Shown: positions 8,862 to 17,190, numbered from the stretch's first letter. The stretch: DNA of 64,000 nt from WYZ-LMO2 sp038731605 (GCA_038731605.1 JAVYQP010000005.1:33229-97228), one strand, 5' to 3'. Numbers and translations are program-made. The notes: a model not told the origin generated them from the sequence alone.

Positions 8862-9150
8862 AAAAACTCACCTCCGCATTCTTAAATTCCACTTTCTCTT
8901 TGCTCACATAACAAATCCAACCATTCTTAGCGCAAAGGATTTCGATTTGCTTCTGAACTTCGTCGCTATCTACACTTGGGCTTATTTCCATTAAATTTCT
9001 TATCTCTTCTTTCGGGAAAGCCAACATGGTTCTTGAGCTCTCCATTCCAGCGATCAAGTTCTGTGCGTAGATGTATGAAAGGGAGAGAACGATTACCACT
9101 ACAGCAGCTGAAAAGATCAAGATCATCTGCCCCTTTTCGTTCATCGCCAT
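8839..9150 (-). CDS. Small pilin-like protein (operon gene 3)
   Basis: About 103 residues. The start is chosen at ATG 9150 (MAMNEKGQMILIFS), with a GAGGTGAGG sequence 7-11 bases upstream. ATG 9144, two codons on, makes an ATGA overlap with the previous stop and is equally possible. The frame extends 13 codons further, but that part lies inside the upstream gene. The N-terminus is Lys-Gly, then a hydrophobic helix (QMILIFSAAVVVIVLSLSYI), without the usual glutamate. The short soluble part has two cysteine pairs (LCAKNGWICY, and CDGTGC). Confidence 0.6.
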   Translation of the reverse strand: MAMNEKGQMILIFSAAVVVIVLSLSYIYAQNLIAGMESSRTMLAFPKEEIRNLMEISPSVDSDEVQKQIEILCAKNGWICYVSKEKVEFKNAEVSFCDGTGCR

Positions 9151-9623
9151 AGCGTCAACCTCACCTCTGCAACTTTTGCACCTGGGCATAGAGTTTCAAA
9201 ATTACCTACAACAAACCTACTAACCCTTACAGCGTTTGGCGTAGGGGTTTTGTTAAAACCGTCAAGAACGAAGACCTTTATCTCTCGAGTCGTCTCGTTT
9301 ACGAGCAGAACTTCAACCCTGCCGTTCGCAGTTATGTTCGAAAGAATTGCAGTCAGAGTCTCTCTGAACTCTTGTGGGGTGTTGCAGATACTGTCTGCGT
9401 CGCAACTTAAGTTTCCAAGCATCCCCTTCAAAGTCTCGTTTCCTCCACTTGTGTCAAGAACCCTCAGGATGTCGTAACCCAACTGCTTCAGCTGAACGTT
9501 CTCGAACTCGCTCCAGGCAGGAGACATGACCACAGTGCTCTGGAAGATTGTATAGGTGGCAATTAGGAGTAAGAGTGAAGCTGCAACGCCTTCGAGCGTG
9601 AAAGTCTGCCCCTTCAGATCCAT
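9141..9623 (-). CDS. Pilin-like protein (operon gene 2)
   Basis: About 160 residues from ATG 9623, preceded by GGAGGTGA at ideal spacing. The N-terminus is MDLKGQTFTLEGVAASLLLL, a class III-type signal with Lys-Gly before the cleavage point and Glu in the mature N-terminus, then the hydrophobic helix. The remainder is soluble, with two cysteines in LSCDADSICN and several N-x-S/T sequons. Likely a minor pilin of the same fibre as its neighbours. Confidence 0.65.
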   Translation of the reverse strand: MDLKGQTFTLEGVAASLLLLIATYTIFQSTVVMSPAWSEFENVQLKQLGYDILRVLDTSGGNETLKGMLGNLSCDADSICNTPQEFRETLTAILSNITANGRVEVLLVNETTREIKVFVLDGFNKTPTPNAVRVSRFVVGNFETLCPGAKVAEVRLTLWR

Positions 9624-10222
9624 ATCCTCACCTCCAGCTTTGCAACACATCTACTACCAACAACGAGTTTGCAGTTGTCAATGAAACTGCTGTCGACGTA
9701 GACTATCCTCTCGAACTTCATCAACTGCGCTCCAGAGCTAAGGTCTCCGTGGTTAAGAAGTGGTTGGGAATTACTAAGCAAAAGGGAACCATTTAAATTT
9801 TTCAGCGAGACATTGAGCCCGTAGGAAATAGGTGAGCCAAACATCGTGAGATTGAGTCCGAGGTATTTCTTCACTTCTCTTCTACACTCATTGTTAGCCA
9901 TGAGCTCCGCAAACTTCTTGGTTTTATTGAAGTCGATGTGGTTGTATTCTTTCTTGTTAAACGTAACGGTGGTGTTTATGGCTATCAAACCCGGTCGAAA
10001 TTCCATGCTCGTGCAGTTGATCACATCCATGCCCTCCCAGTCTGAAGGGTAACCGGGATCTTCGGCGAGCAACGCAGCAATTCTATAAGCCTGGTGAGCT
10101 AAGCTTATCTCACTCCTGACGTCCGCAAAAACCCCAGGCAGAAAGTTGGCTACGAAGATAAAGGTGAATAGGAAGATTGAGAGTCCGATGAGTAGGTCGA
10201 GACTTAGCTTACCCTCATCCAT
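9614..10222 (-). CDS. Pilin-like protein (operon gene 1)
   Basis: About 202 residues from ATG 10222 (MDEGKLSLDLLIGLSIFLF). This start is chosen because a TATA box at 10245-10253 lies about 26 bases upstream, giving a leaderless mRNA, and because the pilin signal begins directly at it. The frame is open 30 codons further but that stretch crosses the promoter. One N-terminal membrane helix is followed by a soluble domain with cysteines (INCTS, NECRRE, DNCKL, SRCVA). First gene of the six-gene operon running to 4407. Confidence 0.65.
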   Translation of the reverse strand: MDEGKLSLDLLIGLSIFLFTFIFVANFLPGVFADVRSEISLAHQAYRIAALLAEDPGYPSDWEGMDVINCTSMEFRPGLIAINTTVTFNKKEYNHIDFNKTKKFAELMANNECRREVKKYLGLNLTMFGSPISYGLNVSLKNLNGSLLLSNSQPLLNHGDLSSGAQLMKFERIVYVDSSFIDNCKLVVGSRCVAKLEVRIWI

Positions 10223-10244
10223 CGATAAAATTTGACATAGAACA

Positions 10245-10253
10245 CATATAAGC
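10245..10253 (-). promoter_or_regulatory. TATA box of the pilin-like operon
   Basis: On the minus strand the sequence reads GCTTATATG, centred about 26 bases before ATG 10222. That spacing fits a leaderless archaeal transcript. Confidence 0.5.
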
Positions 10254-10538
10254 ATTTTGGTTTTCATCATTATAATAATTAAAAAGTCTCGCAGACAAAG
10301 TCGGGAGCTCAAAAAGCGTCCACGATCGCAACTTCACGATTTAAACATTTTGTTTCCCCAAAGCGTTCGTTAAAAAAATCGATGAAGAGATCTGGATTTG
10401 ATAGGGAGACGACTACGCTAATCCACTTTTTCTTTTTATTTTACGACGCTCTCGATAGAAGTTGTGAGCCTCAACCCCTTGTATTGCTTGTTCACGAAAC
10501 GCTCCCGTTCTTCCAAGGTGAGCATCGCCGATAAAAAA

Positions 10539-10913
10539 TCAGAGAAGCCTAAAAACCGCATTTATTATTGCGAGTGTCACGAGCTTGTCTTCGCCTATGG
10601 GTTCGCATATTATCACTTTCTTCCCCTCGAAAAATCCCTCTTTCCTTCCCTCGCCCTTCGGAAATCCCAAGATCTCGGGCAAGTCTTCGGTTACGTGAAG
10701 CCCGTAGGAGATGAACAACGGCACAACGTAAACGACATCGCTCTTCATGCTCCTTATCGCTTCATCTGGCGATGGCTTCCTTTTCCTCGCAGCGAAGGCG
10801 ATCTTCACTTCTTCAAACATCCCTGTCTTTTCAATCCTTTCCCTGTGCTTTTCCATGACCTCTTTATAGTGCGAGAGTTGACTTCCGTGACCAACTATAA
10901 CCAAGCCAGCCAT
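10539..10913 (-). CDS. cbiX: CbiX, short sirohydrochlorin cobaltochelatase
   Basis: 124 residues, the usual length of the archaeal CbiX-S form, which works as a homodimer, against about 250-300 residues in the fused bacterial form. It inserts Co2+ into sirohydrochlorin at the start of the anaerobic cobalamin route. The chelatase signature is present: VIVGHGSQ near the N-terminus and VPLFISYGLHVTEDLPE in the middle, supplying the two metal-handling histidines. It is the last gene of the minus-strand cbi operon, 4 bases after cbiE. About 225 bases of AT-rich sequence without a gene separate it from the pilin operon promoter. Confidence 0.9.
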   Translation of the reverse strand: MAGLVIVGHGSQLSHYKEVMEKHRERIEKTGMFEEVKIAFAARKRKPSPDEAIRSMKSDVVYVVPLFISYGLHVTEDLPEILGFPKGEGRKEGFFEGKKVIICEPIGEDKLVTLAIINAVFRLL

Positions 10914-10917
10914 CAGA

Positions 10918-11457
10918 TCACCTCACGTAGATTATCGAGTTGTTCGACTCTATCGTAACTTCGCTCGCCAAACCCCTTCTAATCCTTTCCTTGGAGCAAA
11001 GATCCTCAAGGACAACGATCTCGGCATCACCGAGAAGCTTCGGATCGAAGTTCTTGTCCGCCAGGATCAGAAGAGATCTTTTTCCCACATCGAACTTTCT
11101 TCCATGAGCGTTCACAACCAACACATCGCAGAGATCCACTTTGAGTTTCGAAAGCGCAACTTGGACGCTCGATATTCCCGGCTCGATTTCCGCTTTTTTA
11201 AAGAATTTCCCAAGCCCGGCAACCATCGGATCCCCAGTTGAGAGAACCGCAACCTCTTTTTCACTCGCCTCTTTTTCGATCTGCGAATAGACTTCATCCC
11301 CAAACTTCTTCAAGATCCTAACGTCTCCCTTTATCCAATTCTCAGCAAGCTTTAAAGCCCTCTCGCTTCCGTAAACGACTTCAGATCTCTCGATCAAAGC
11401 CTTCGCTCTGTCTGTGATATGCCCCTCACAAATTCCTACCCCAATAATCCTCAGCAA
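10918..11457 (-). CDS. cbiE: CbiE, cobalt-precorrin-7 C5-methyltransferase
   Basis: 179 residues of the tetrapyrrole methylase family: N-terminal IIGVGICEG, then AVLSTGDPMVAGLG and IEPGISSVQVALSKL. CbiE methylates C5 of cobalt-precorrin-7, and CbiT does C15 with decarboxylation. In many bacteria the two are fused as CobL, but here CbiT is fused to the transporter ATPase instead. The first 32 bases overlap the end of cbiD, and the start gives the normal family N-terminus. Confidence 0.88.
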   Translation of the reverse strand: MLRIIGVGICEGHITDRAKALIERSEVVYGSERALKLAENWIKGDVRILKKFGDEVYSQIEKEASEKEVAVLSTGDPMVAGLGKFFKKAEIEPGISSVQVALSKLKVDLCDVLVVNAHGRKFDVGKRSLLILADKNFDPKLLGDAEIVVLEDLCSKERIRRGLASEVTIESNNSIIYVR

Positions 11458-12295
11458 TTACATCCACCTCCGCACCAAAACGTTTCGCCTTCTCGAACAA
11501 ATCCTCTTTCCCCGCCCACCTCTTCAGCAAACCCCTATAGCCAACGATGATCTTCTTTCCCTCGTGCTCCGAGAGGATCTCATCCAAATGAACCCCAAAA
11601 ACAAAGGGCTGGAAGTCTGGATACTTTCTCCTCGCATACTCCCACGCCTTTCTTCCGGTTGCAATCGCGATCTTCGAATACCTTTTCGCAATCTCAACCT
11701 TTAGGGCAACGAGTTCCTTGCACCAAGGCTCGACGAAGCCAGTGGTTCCAAGGATTGAAATCCCACCTTTTATCCCGAGTTCTTCGTTCTTTGTTTCCTT
11801 CGCAACCCTTTTCCCTTCGGGAATTTCGACGAGGACTCCTCCTTTGTAATTCGTCAACTTGCACACTCTGCTGAAGTTTTCAAGAATCTGCTTCATTGCG
11901 CTCTCGCTGACAGCTTTTTTGCCGTTGATCTCGCCAATCCCATCTCCGAAAACAACCCTTTCGCCAATGGCTTTTGCATGGACTTCGATGCCATTCGTTG
12001 CATCGAACTCGTGATCTCCTGCGAACTTCGTTGCGATCGCAAACCCATTCTCCGCTTCTACCTCAACTTTGACGTCTATGCCAATAGGTGTTGAAACGCT
12101 CACAACTTCGAACTCGTATTCGAGAGAAGCTATTGAAGCGACGATTGCTGTGGAAACAGTGGTTGCGGTCGTTATCCCCCTCCTAAGGTAGCCATCCTTT
12201 TTCAGAATAAAAAGCCCGCTTTTAACGAGAGCTTCAGCCGTTTCATTGCACCACTCTTTGGGATACTCGTAGAGCTCAATCGGATCTCTCAGCAT
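11426..12295 (-). CDS. cbiD: CbiD, cobalt-precorrin-5B C1-methyltransferase
   Basis: 289 residues. The N-terminal RRGITTATTVSTAIVASI is a variant of the CbiD G-x-T-TG-x-x-A motif. Further family features are the STPIGIDVKVEV strand, FGDGIGEINGKKAVS, and the GGISILGTTGFVEPWC region. CbiD methylates C1 in the anaerobic pathway and is unrelated to the other SAM methylases. It overlaps cbiHC upstream by 20 bases and cbiE downstream by 32, consistent with one polycistronic message. Confidence 0.9.
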   Translation of the reverse strand: MLRDPIELYEYPKEWCNETAEALVKSGLFILKKDGYLRRGITTATTVSTAIVASIASLEYEFEVVSVSTPIGIDVKVEVEAENGFAIATKFAGDHEFDATNGIEVHAKAIGERVVFGDGIGEINGKKAVSESAMKQILENFSRVCKLTNYKGGVLVEIPEGKRVAKETKNEELGIKGGISILGTTGFVEPWCKELVALKVEIAKRYSKIAIATGRKAWEYARRKYPDFQPFVFGVHLDEILSEHEGKKIIVGYRGLLKRWAGKEDLFEKAKRFGAEVDVIAEDYWGRNL

Positions 12296-13601
12296 ACTCT
12301 ATTAGGCAATTGAGAATCGCTGCACAAACGTTGCTACCGCCTTTGCTTCCCTTCGTAGTTATCGAGGGCAAATCCAAGCTCGAAATTCGTAGCTTCGACT
12401 CTTCAGCGTTAACGAAGCCGACAGGTGTTGCGACGATGAACCTCGGCTTGTATCTCTCTGCGAGCTCGTAAACCGCAATCGCTGCGGATGGCGAATTTCC
12501 AATTGCAACAACGCTCCCTTCGATGAGCTTTGCAATCTTTCTGAAGCCTGAAGCGGTTCTCGTGTCATCACCTTCTGCGAAATCTGTTGCGCAAATCGAA
12601 CCCGTTCTTAGCCCGACTTTTACCATCTTCACGTCAACGATTATCCTTGCCCCATCCCTTATCGCCTTCACTCCTTCTTCCGGGTCTCCTTTGAACTGCA
12701 CGATCTCAGCAAAGCTCGGATCTCCAGTGGTTGCAATACAACGCCTTAGGATTTCGTCCTTCAGCGTATCCCCAGGAACAAATTCCCTAAGAATTTCAGA
12801 GCTTTTCTCTGCAATCTCCACAGCTTTGGACGTCTTTGCTCCCATTTTTGCGACTTTCGATTTCCTTGGTGTGAACATCTTCCCGTTTTTCACGATCGTC
12901 TCCGAATTTGGGACTATGAGCGTTGTGTTCATGTCAATCGCTTCAGGATTCCCAATGATCTCACTTACCCGCATGACTGCGATGCTTTGCCCAGTGCGGA
13001 AAGCGTTTCTCACGACGCCAATCTGCACGTCTCCACGCAGTGCGTAGATCAGTTCCATAGCTCTGATCAGATTTCCCCTCCTCGAAGAGCTCGATGGATT
13101 GTAGATTGCGATCACAAAATCGCCTTGGAGAGCGTAAACCAACCGAGACTCGATGACGTTCCAAGGGACGAGGAGGTCGCTCAAGCTTATGACAACGTGA
13201 TCTCCGCTTATCGGACATCCGAGAAGCGAGGAAACTGCGTTAACAGCGGAAACCCCCGGGATGACTTCAACGTCAACATCTACGTTCTTCTCCATTAGAA
13301 ACTCGTAGACAAAGGGCAGTATTCCGTATATGCTCGGGTCTCCACCGCTCACGAGTGATACAACGCTGTTTTTAGCGAGCTCAACAGCTATTTCGACACG
13401 CTTCATTTCTTCCCTCATTCCAGTTGTCACGAGCTTCTTGTCCTTGATGAGATCCGAGATCTCCTCAACGTATTTCTTGTAGCCCACGATATACTCCGAT
13501 TTTTCGATGGCTTCAAGCGCTTTTAGCGTTAAAAGTCCTTTACCAGCGCCGATTCCAACGACGTAGAGTTTACCTTGCGATTGCAACCGTAACACCCCCA
13601 T
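12276..13601 (-). CDS. cbiH-cbiC: CbiH-CbiC fusion: C17-methyltransferase plus precorrin-8X methylmutase
   Basis: About 441 residues from ATG 13601. The first 240 are CbiH: LYVVGIGAGKGLLTLKA, VSLVSGGDPSIYG, VEVIPGVSAVNAVSSLLG, FVIAIYNPSS. The last 190 are CbiC: GARIIVDVKMVKVG, VVAIGNSPSAAIAVYEL, ATPVGFVNAEESK, TTKGSKGGSNVCAAILN. The two steps are ring contraction with C17 methylation, and the final methyl migration giving cobyrinate. The CbiC part has Ala in RRCIATTGD where the catalytic His is expected (R-x-x-H). The frame extends ten codons upstream of ATG 13601; GTG 13595 and a nearby TTG are other possible starts. It overlaps cbiG by 32 bases. Confidence 0.88.
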   Translation of the reverse strand: MGVLRLQSQGKLYVVGIGAGKGLLTLKALEAIEKSEYIVGYKKYVEEISDLIKDKKLVTTGMREEMKRVEIAVELAKNSVVSLVSGGDPSIYGILPFVYEFLMEKNVDVDVEVIPGVSAVNAVSSLLGCPISGDHVVISLSDLLVPWNVIESRLVYALQGDFVIAIYNPSSSSRRGNLIRAMELIYALRGDVQIGVVRNAFRTGQSIAVMRVSEIIGNPEAIDMNTTLIVPNSETIVKNGKMFTPRKSKVAKMGAKTSKAVEIAEKSSEILREFVPGDTLKDEILRRCIATTGDPSFAEIVQFKGDPEEGVKAIRDGARIIVDVKMVKVGLRTGSICATDFAEGDDTRTASGFRKIAKLIEGSVVAIGNSPSAAIAVYELAERYKPRFIVATPVGFVNAEESKLRISSLDLPSITTKGSKGGSNVCAAILNCLIEYAERSD

Positions 13602-14286
13602 AAACTCTTTTTCTGAGCAGAAGCTCTCCAAAACGAGAAAACTTCAAAGCACATCCTTCTGCAACGTTCTTAACACCAATAAGCTTAGCCTTTGTCTCCT
13701 CTAAATCCATTTGATTCAAGTCCTGTTTCTTTACAAAAAAGAGCGGTCTTTTAATCGCATCCGCAACTTTAACGATCTCGCTGTCCTCTTTTCCCTCTAC
13801 GGTTGCGATCACTCGCACGTCTTCGAAGCTAAGCCCACACTCGCTCAAAGCCTTGGAGATCGCTTCAAGTATCTCCTCCGCTGTTGCGTTTTTCCTGAAG
13901 CCGATGCCAACTGCTACGCCGTCGCTGAACTCCATCGCAGTCGTTATCACCGCCTCGATTCCGAGCTGAGAGAGGTGTTGAGCAACCTCATTCCCCCCGT
14001 GGTGACCGCCGAGCAAAACTACTGCGTGTTTCATGGGCTTGTCGATCACGATAACCGCTGGATCGACCCATTTGCTCCTTAAGAATTCAGAAATCCCCCT
14101 GATTACGATCCCCGAAGCTAAGTATGCGACGATGCAGTCGAAGCGCATTAGCTCTGCCCAAATTTTTCGATCGTAAAAAACGAGCTTCGTGTGCCATCTC
14201 TTTGCGAGATGCGCAACTATTTCAGAAAGCTTCTCCTTATCCTTCTCGAAGCACAGAACCGCTATAGAGGTGAGATCTGCCCTCAT
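13570..14286 (-). CDS. cbiG: CbiG, cobalt-precorrin-5A hydrolase
   Basis: 238 residues. CbiG opens the delta-lactone ring and releases acetaldehyde. The N-terminal part has FDCIVAYLASGIVIRGI, DPAVIVIDKPMKHAVVLLGG and HHGGNEVAQHLSQLG, typical of CbiG. The C-terminal part is the CobE/GbiG domain starting GVAVGIGFRKNATAEEI. It is somewhat shorter than many CbiG proteins, which have a longer linker. The first 50 bases overlap cbiF, and the ATG at 14286 gives a normal N-terminal strand (SIAVLCFEK). Confidence 0.88.
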   Translation of the reverse strand: MRADLTSIAVLCFEKDKEKLSEIVAHLAKRWHTKLVFYDRKIWAELMRFDCIVAYLASGIVIRGISEFLRSKWVDPAVIVIDKPMKHAVVLLGGHHGGNEVAQHLSQLGIEAVITTAMEFSDGVAVGIGFRKNATAEEILEAISKALSECGLSFEDVRVIATVEGKEDSEIVKVADAIKRPLFFVKKQDLNQMDLEETKAKLIGVKNVAEGCALKFSRFGELLLRKRVYGGVTVAIAR

Positions 14287-14962
14287 AGCCGTGAACAGCT
14301 CTCCCGATTATTATGACCGCAGTCTTCTTAATCCCCATTTCGCGCATCTTTTCCCCAAGCTCCCTTAGCGTGCAGAAGAACTTCTTCTCATCCTTCCTCG
14401 ATGCTTTGTAAACGACTGCGCAAGGCTCTTCGAGTCCACGAACTTTCCCAACCTTCTCCGCAATGTAGTCCGCTTTGTCCGCCCCAAGAAGTATCACGAG
14501 AGTCAAAGGCAGTTTTGCAAGCTCCTCAAGGTAGTCTTCGCCTAAAGTTCTCCCTCTCGGTCGAATTATTGCGACGCCTACGATTTCTGGAGTCGTAAGT
14601 TCTATTCCGAGCGATGCGGATGCGGAGAAAACACTACTAACTCCGGGGATGATTTCTGAATCGATCCCCCTTTTCCGTAACTCTCTGATCTGCTCCCATA
14701 AAGCGCCGAAAATGCTTGGATCCCCGCTTTGGATCCTCACAACGATTTTTCCATTTTTTACATGCTCCTCGATCAAATCCACGATCTCCTCAAGGCTCAT
14801 CCCATGGCTGTCAACTTTCTCCCCCTTGAACTCTTTAAGCGCCTCTCTTTCGATTATCGAGCCGGGATAGATTATCAGATCTGCTTTTTCGAGCAGTTTT
14901 CTCGCCTTCACAGTCAAAAGCTCCGGATCTCCGGGACCGAAGCCCACGAAGTAAACCTTCAT
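14237..14962 (-). CDS. cbiF: CbiF, cobalt-precorrin-4 C11-methyltransferase
   Basis: 241 residues, full family length. Tetrapyrrole methylase motifs: VYFVGFGPGDPELLTVKA at the N-terminus, VVRIQSGDPSIFGALWEQI, and SEIIPGVSSVFSASASLGIE. The LTTPEIVGVAIIRPRGRT segment separates CbiF from CbiH and CbiL. It methylates C11 with SAM. It follows cbiL with a 4-base overlap (14959-14962) and overlaps cbiG downstream. Confidence 0.92.
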   Translation of the reverse strand: MKVYFVGFGPGDPELLTVKARKLLEKADLIIYPGSIIEREALKEFKGEKVDSHGMSLEEIVDLIEEHVKNGKIVVRIQSGDPSIFGALWEQIRELRKRGIDSEIIPGVSSVFSASASLGIELTTPEIVGVAIIRPRGRTLGEDYLEELAKLPLTLVILLGADKADYIAEKVGKVRGLEEPCAVVYKASRKDEKKFFCTLRELGEKMREMGIKKTAVIIIGRAVHGYEGRSHLYSGSVLREG

Positions 14963-15546
14963 CTCTTCGCCACCACCAAGCTGAAGTAGTCTGCGCTCTC
15001 GGGCAAATTCTTTGTAATTCTCTCGCCTTCCATAAACATCCTCTCCACAAACCAGAAATCGGAAAAACCTTGATTTTTCAGCTTCTCAGCGACTTCCTTC
15101 GGCTTCTTGGACTTCATAACCACAACGACTTCTTCTCTGTGGAATTCGGGGGTCGTGACCAAAAGCGCTTTCTCAACAAAAACTTTCGCCTTCGCCAAAG
15201 CACAGGAAACACTCGTAATCCCGGGAACTATTTCGACCTCGATCCTTGGGTTTATCTTGACGAGCTCGCTGTAAAGGTGATGGAAAGTCGAGTAAAGCAT
15301 TGGATCACCAAGACAGCAAAACGCAACATCGCAACTTTTAAAGGCTAACTCCTCCGCAAGGGCTCTCACAACTTTACTCGCATCCCCCATCGGGAACTCA
15401 ACAATTCTCGGCTCCCTTATATCCTTAACGAGCTCATAAGCCATTTTCCCGGGAACTATGACTTCATCAGCTTTCTTTATGATTTCCACCGCTTTTAAAG
15501 TCAACAGCTTTTTATCTCCTGGTCCAAGTCCAATTGCGTAGAGCAT
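14959..15546 (-). CDS. cbiL: CbiL, cobalt-precorrin-2 C20-methyltransferase
   Basis: About 195 residues from ATG 15546 (MLYAIGLGPGDKKLLTLKA), the standard family N-terminus. The frame is open 32 codons further, but those run through the divergent promoter. Motifs: AFCCLGDPMLYSTFHHLY and VEIVPGITSVSCALAK. CbiL adds the C20 methyl early in the pathway. First gene of the seven-gene minus-strand operon ending with cbiX. A TATA-like TTTTATATTC at 15563-15572 suggests a leaderless message. Confidence 0.9.
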   Translation of the reverse strand: MLYAIGLGPGDKKLLTLKAVEIIKKADEVIVPGKMAYELVKDIREPRIVEFPMGDASKVVRALAEELAFKSCDVAFCCLGDPMLYSTFHHLYSELVKINPRIEVEIVPGITSVSCALAKAKVFVEKALLVTTPEFHREEVVVVMKSKKPKEVAEKLKNQGFSDFWFVERMFMEGERITKNLPESADYFSLVVAKR

Positions 15547-15562
15547 AGCGAAACTACTCCAC

Positions 15563-15608
15563 GAATATAAAATTCTTTTGACATCTTTTCCGAAAAACTT
15601 AAATAAAG
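15563..15608. promoter_or_regulatory. Divergent promoter region of cbiL and cbiM operons
   Basis: Minus strand: TTTTATATTC at 15563-15572 precedes cbiL ATG 15546 by about 22 bases. Plus strand: CTTAAATAAAG at 15598-15608 precedes cbiM ATG 15637 with a short leader holding AGGTGAT (15627-15633). A 6-base inverted repeat, CGATGT at 15619-15624 and ACATCG at 15641-15646, brackets the cbiM ribosome site and start codon. I see no cobalamin riboswitch box. Confidence 0.45.
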
Positions 15609-15636
15609 TAGAATTGATCGATGTCAAGGTGATTTG

Positions 15637-16281
15637 ATGCACATCGCCGAAGGTTTTCTACCGCCAGAGTGGTGCGCTTTGTGGTTTGCATTCTCAGCGC
15701 CGTTCCTAATCTACGGAGCGGTAAAACTTAGGTCGAGAATCACCAACAGGAGGGATAAGGTTCTTTTGGCTGTGTCCACTGGGTTCATATTCGTTCTCTC
15801 AGCGATGAAGATGCCGTCCGTAACGGGGAGCTGTTCCCACCCGACTGGGACTGGTATTGCGGTCGTCTTCTTTGGTCCAGCGATAACCGCTGTTTTGTCT
15901 GCGATCGTTCTGCTTTATCAAGCTCTGTTGCTCGCCCACGGCGGAATAACGACGCTCGGCGCAAACGTTGCGTCGATGGGCATCTTCGGTCCGTTTCTCG
16001 GCTGGATAGCCTACAAGCTTCTCAAGAAAAACCAGAGAATCGCAGTATTCACCGCTGCCTTCGTTGCAGACATTGCTACCTATGTTCTAACATCGCTACA
16101 ACTTGCGCTCGCTTTTCCAGCAAATCCAACGTTCTACGGCTTTCTCGATTCAGCAGTTCGATTCTTGGCGATCTTTGCAATCACGCAGGTTCCAATTGCG
16201 GTGATCGAAGCGATAATTGCGGTTGCGATTTTTGAACAAGTCGCACAAAGAGTTTCGGTGCTTGAGGTGAGCAGGGCATGA
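15637..16281 (+). CDS. cbiM: CbiM, cobalt ECF transporter substrate-binding membrane protein
   Basis: 214 residues with about six membrane segments. It begins MHIAEGFLPPEWC; the His at position 2 and the free N-terminus coordinate Co2+ in CbiM/NikM proteins, so ATG 15637 is chosen over the adjacent TTG 15634. Further signatures are KMPSVTGSCSHPTGTG and AHGGITTLGANVASMGIFGP. It is the S component of the cobalt energy-coupling factor transporter, followed by cbiN, cbiQ and cbiO in the usual order. Confidence 0.93.
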   Translation: MHIAEGFLPPEWCALWFAFSAPFLIYGAVKLRSRITNRRDKVLLAVSTGFIFVLSAMKMPSVTGSCSHPTGTGIAVVFFGPAITAVLSAIVLLYQALLLAHGGITTLGANVASMGIFGPFLGWIAYKLLKKNQRIAVFTAAFVADIATYVLTSLQLALAFPANPTFYGFLDSAVRFLAIFAITQVPIAVIEAIIAVAIFEQVAQRVSVLEVSRA

Positions 16282-16496
16282 AGTTGTTCGCACCGCTTTT
16301 TACCTTGCTCGGCTGGATCGGTGCAGATGAGATGGCTGAAGAGCTCATCAAAGAGATAAATCCGGAGTTCGAACCTTGGTTCAGCCCAATTTTCGAGCCA
16401 AGCGGAGAGCTCGAAACCTTCTTTTTCACACTCCAAGTCGCAATTGGAGCGTTGATCGTTGGCTACATCCTTGGATACTTGCATGGAAGATCTTGA
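16278..16496 (+). CDS. cbiN: CbiN, small cobalt transporter subunit
   Basis: 72 residues with a short N-terminal hydrophobic stretch, a polar middle (GADEMAEELIKEINPEFEPW, then FSPIFEPSGELE) and a C-terminal membrane helix. The W-F-x-P-I-F-E-P-S-GE block is the CbiN signature. CbiN helps CbiM take up Co2+. It is shorter than many bacterial CbiN (about 90-100). ATGA overlap with cbiM. Confidence 0.85.
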   Translation: MKLFAPLFTLLGWIGADEMAEELIKEINPEFEPWFSPIFEPSGELETFFFTLQVAIGALIVGYILGYLHGRS

Positions 16497-17190
16497 GAGG
16501 ATTCAGGTAAAGGCGAGGAAGCTGATAAGCGGGAGCTTGAACGTTTACTTTTGCCTACTCTTAGTCTTCCTTGCGTCCATTTCCACGAAGGTTCAGCTTT
16601 TTTCCATCGTAGTCTTCACGTCTCTCAGCCTTTACGCAATCGGGAAAAACTACTTCAGGGTTCTCGAAATTCCTGTTATATTTTTGCTTCCCAGCGTTTT
16701 TGTAATCCTCCTGACCATTGAAGGCGAAACGATCTTCGAGTTCTGGGTGTTCAGGATCTCCAATAAAGCCTTGGACGTCGTTTACTCAACGTTGCTCAGG
16801 GTGTTTGCAATTCTAAGCATTCTAACGTATCTAATATCAACAACAACGCTTCCAGAGTTCATATCTGCGCTGAAAAAGCTTAGACTTCCGAGTTTCTTGG
16901 TCGAGATGATGTTCCTGAGCTACAGGTCTATACAGGTTCTCGTTGGTGAGCTGAAAAAGTTCGAGACTTCCGCAACTCTAAGACTCGGATACATCGACTT
17001 CAGAACTTCGATTTCGACGAAATCTCTGCTTGCGAGAACGATCTTCCTGAGAGCGATGGACAGAGTTGAGAAAACTGTTCTCGCAATGGATCTGCGTGGT
17101 GAGGAGTTTCCAGATGTTGCGACTAAGAGCAAGGGATTCGCAATGGCTTTTGCGATCTTAGCTTTGGGTGTGGTCCTATGCTTGAAGTGA
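16483..17190 (+). CDS. cbiQ: CbiQ, ECF transporter transmembrane (T) component
   Basis: About 235 residues from ATG 16483 (MEDLERIQVKARKL), which overlaps cbiN by 14 bases; an in-frame codon eight residues earlier is less likely. Several membrane helices are followed by the T-component coupling motif near the C-terminus (VEKTVLAMDLRGEEFPD, where A-M-D-x-R-G is the conserved element contacting the ATPase). It joins CbiMN to the CbiO ATPase. Confidence 0.88.
   Translation: MEDLERIQVKARKLISGSLNVYFCLLLVFLASISTKVQLFSIVVFTSLSLYAIGKNYFRVLEIPVIFLLPSVFVILLTIEGETIFEFWVFRISNKALDVVYSTLLRVFAILSILTYLISTTTLPEFISALKKLRLPSFLVEMMFLSYRSIQVLVGELKKFETSATLRLGYIDFRTSISTKSLLARTIFLRAMDRVEKTVLAMDLRGEEFPDVATKSKGFAMAFAILALGVVLCLK

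Noticed and set aside
12523..13298. Plus-strand open frames over the cbiHC gene
   Set aside because: Shadow frames of a clearly coding minus-strand gene, with no family similarity.
15547..15636. Cobalamin riboswitch in front of cbi genes
   Set aside because: The region is 90 bases, too short, and lacks the B12 box; the message of cbiL looks leaderless.
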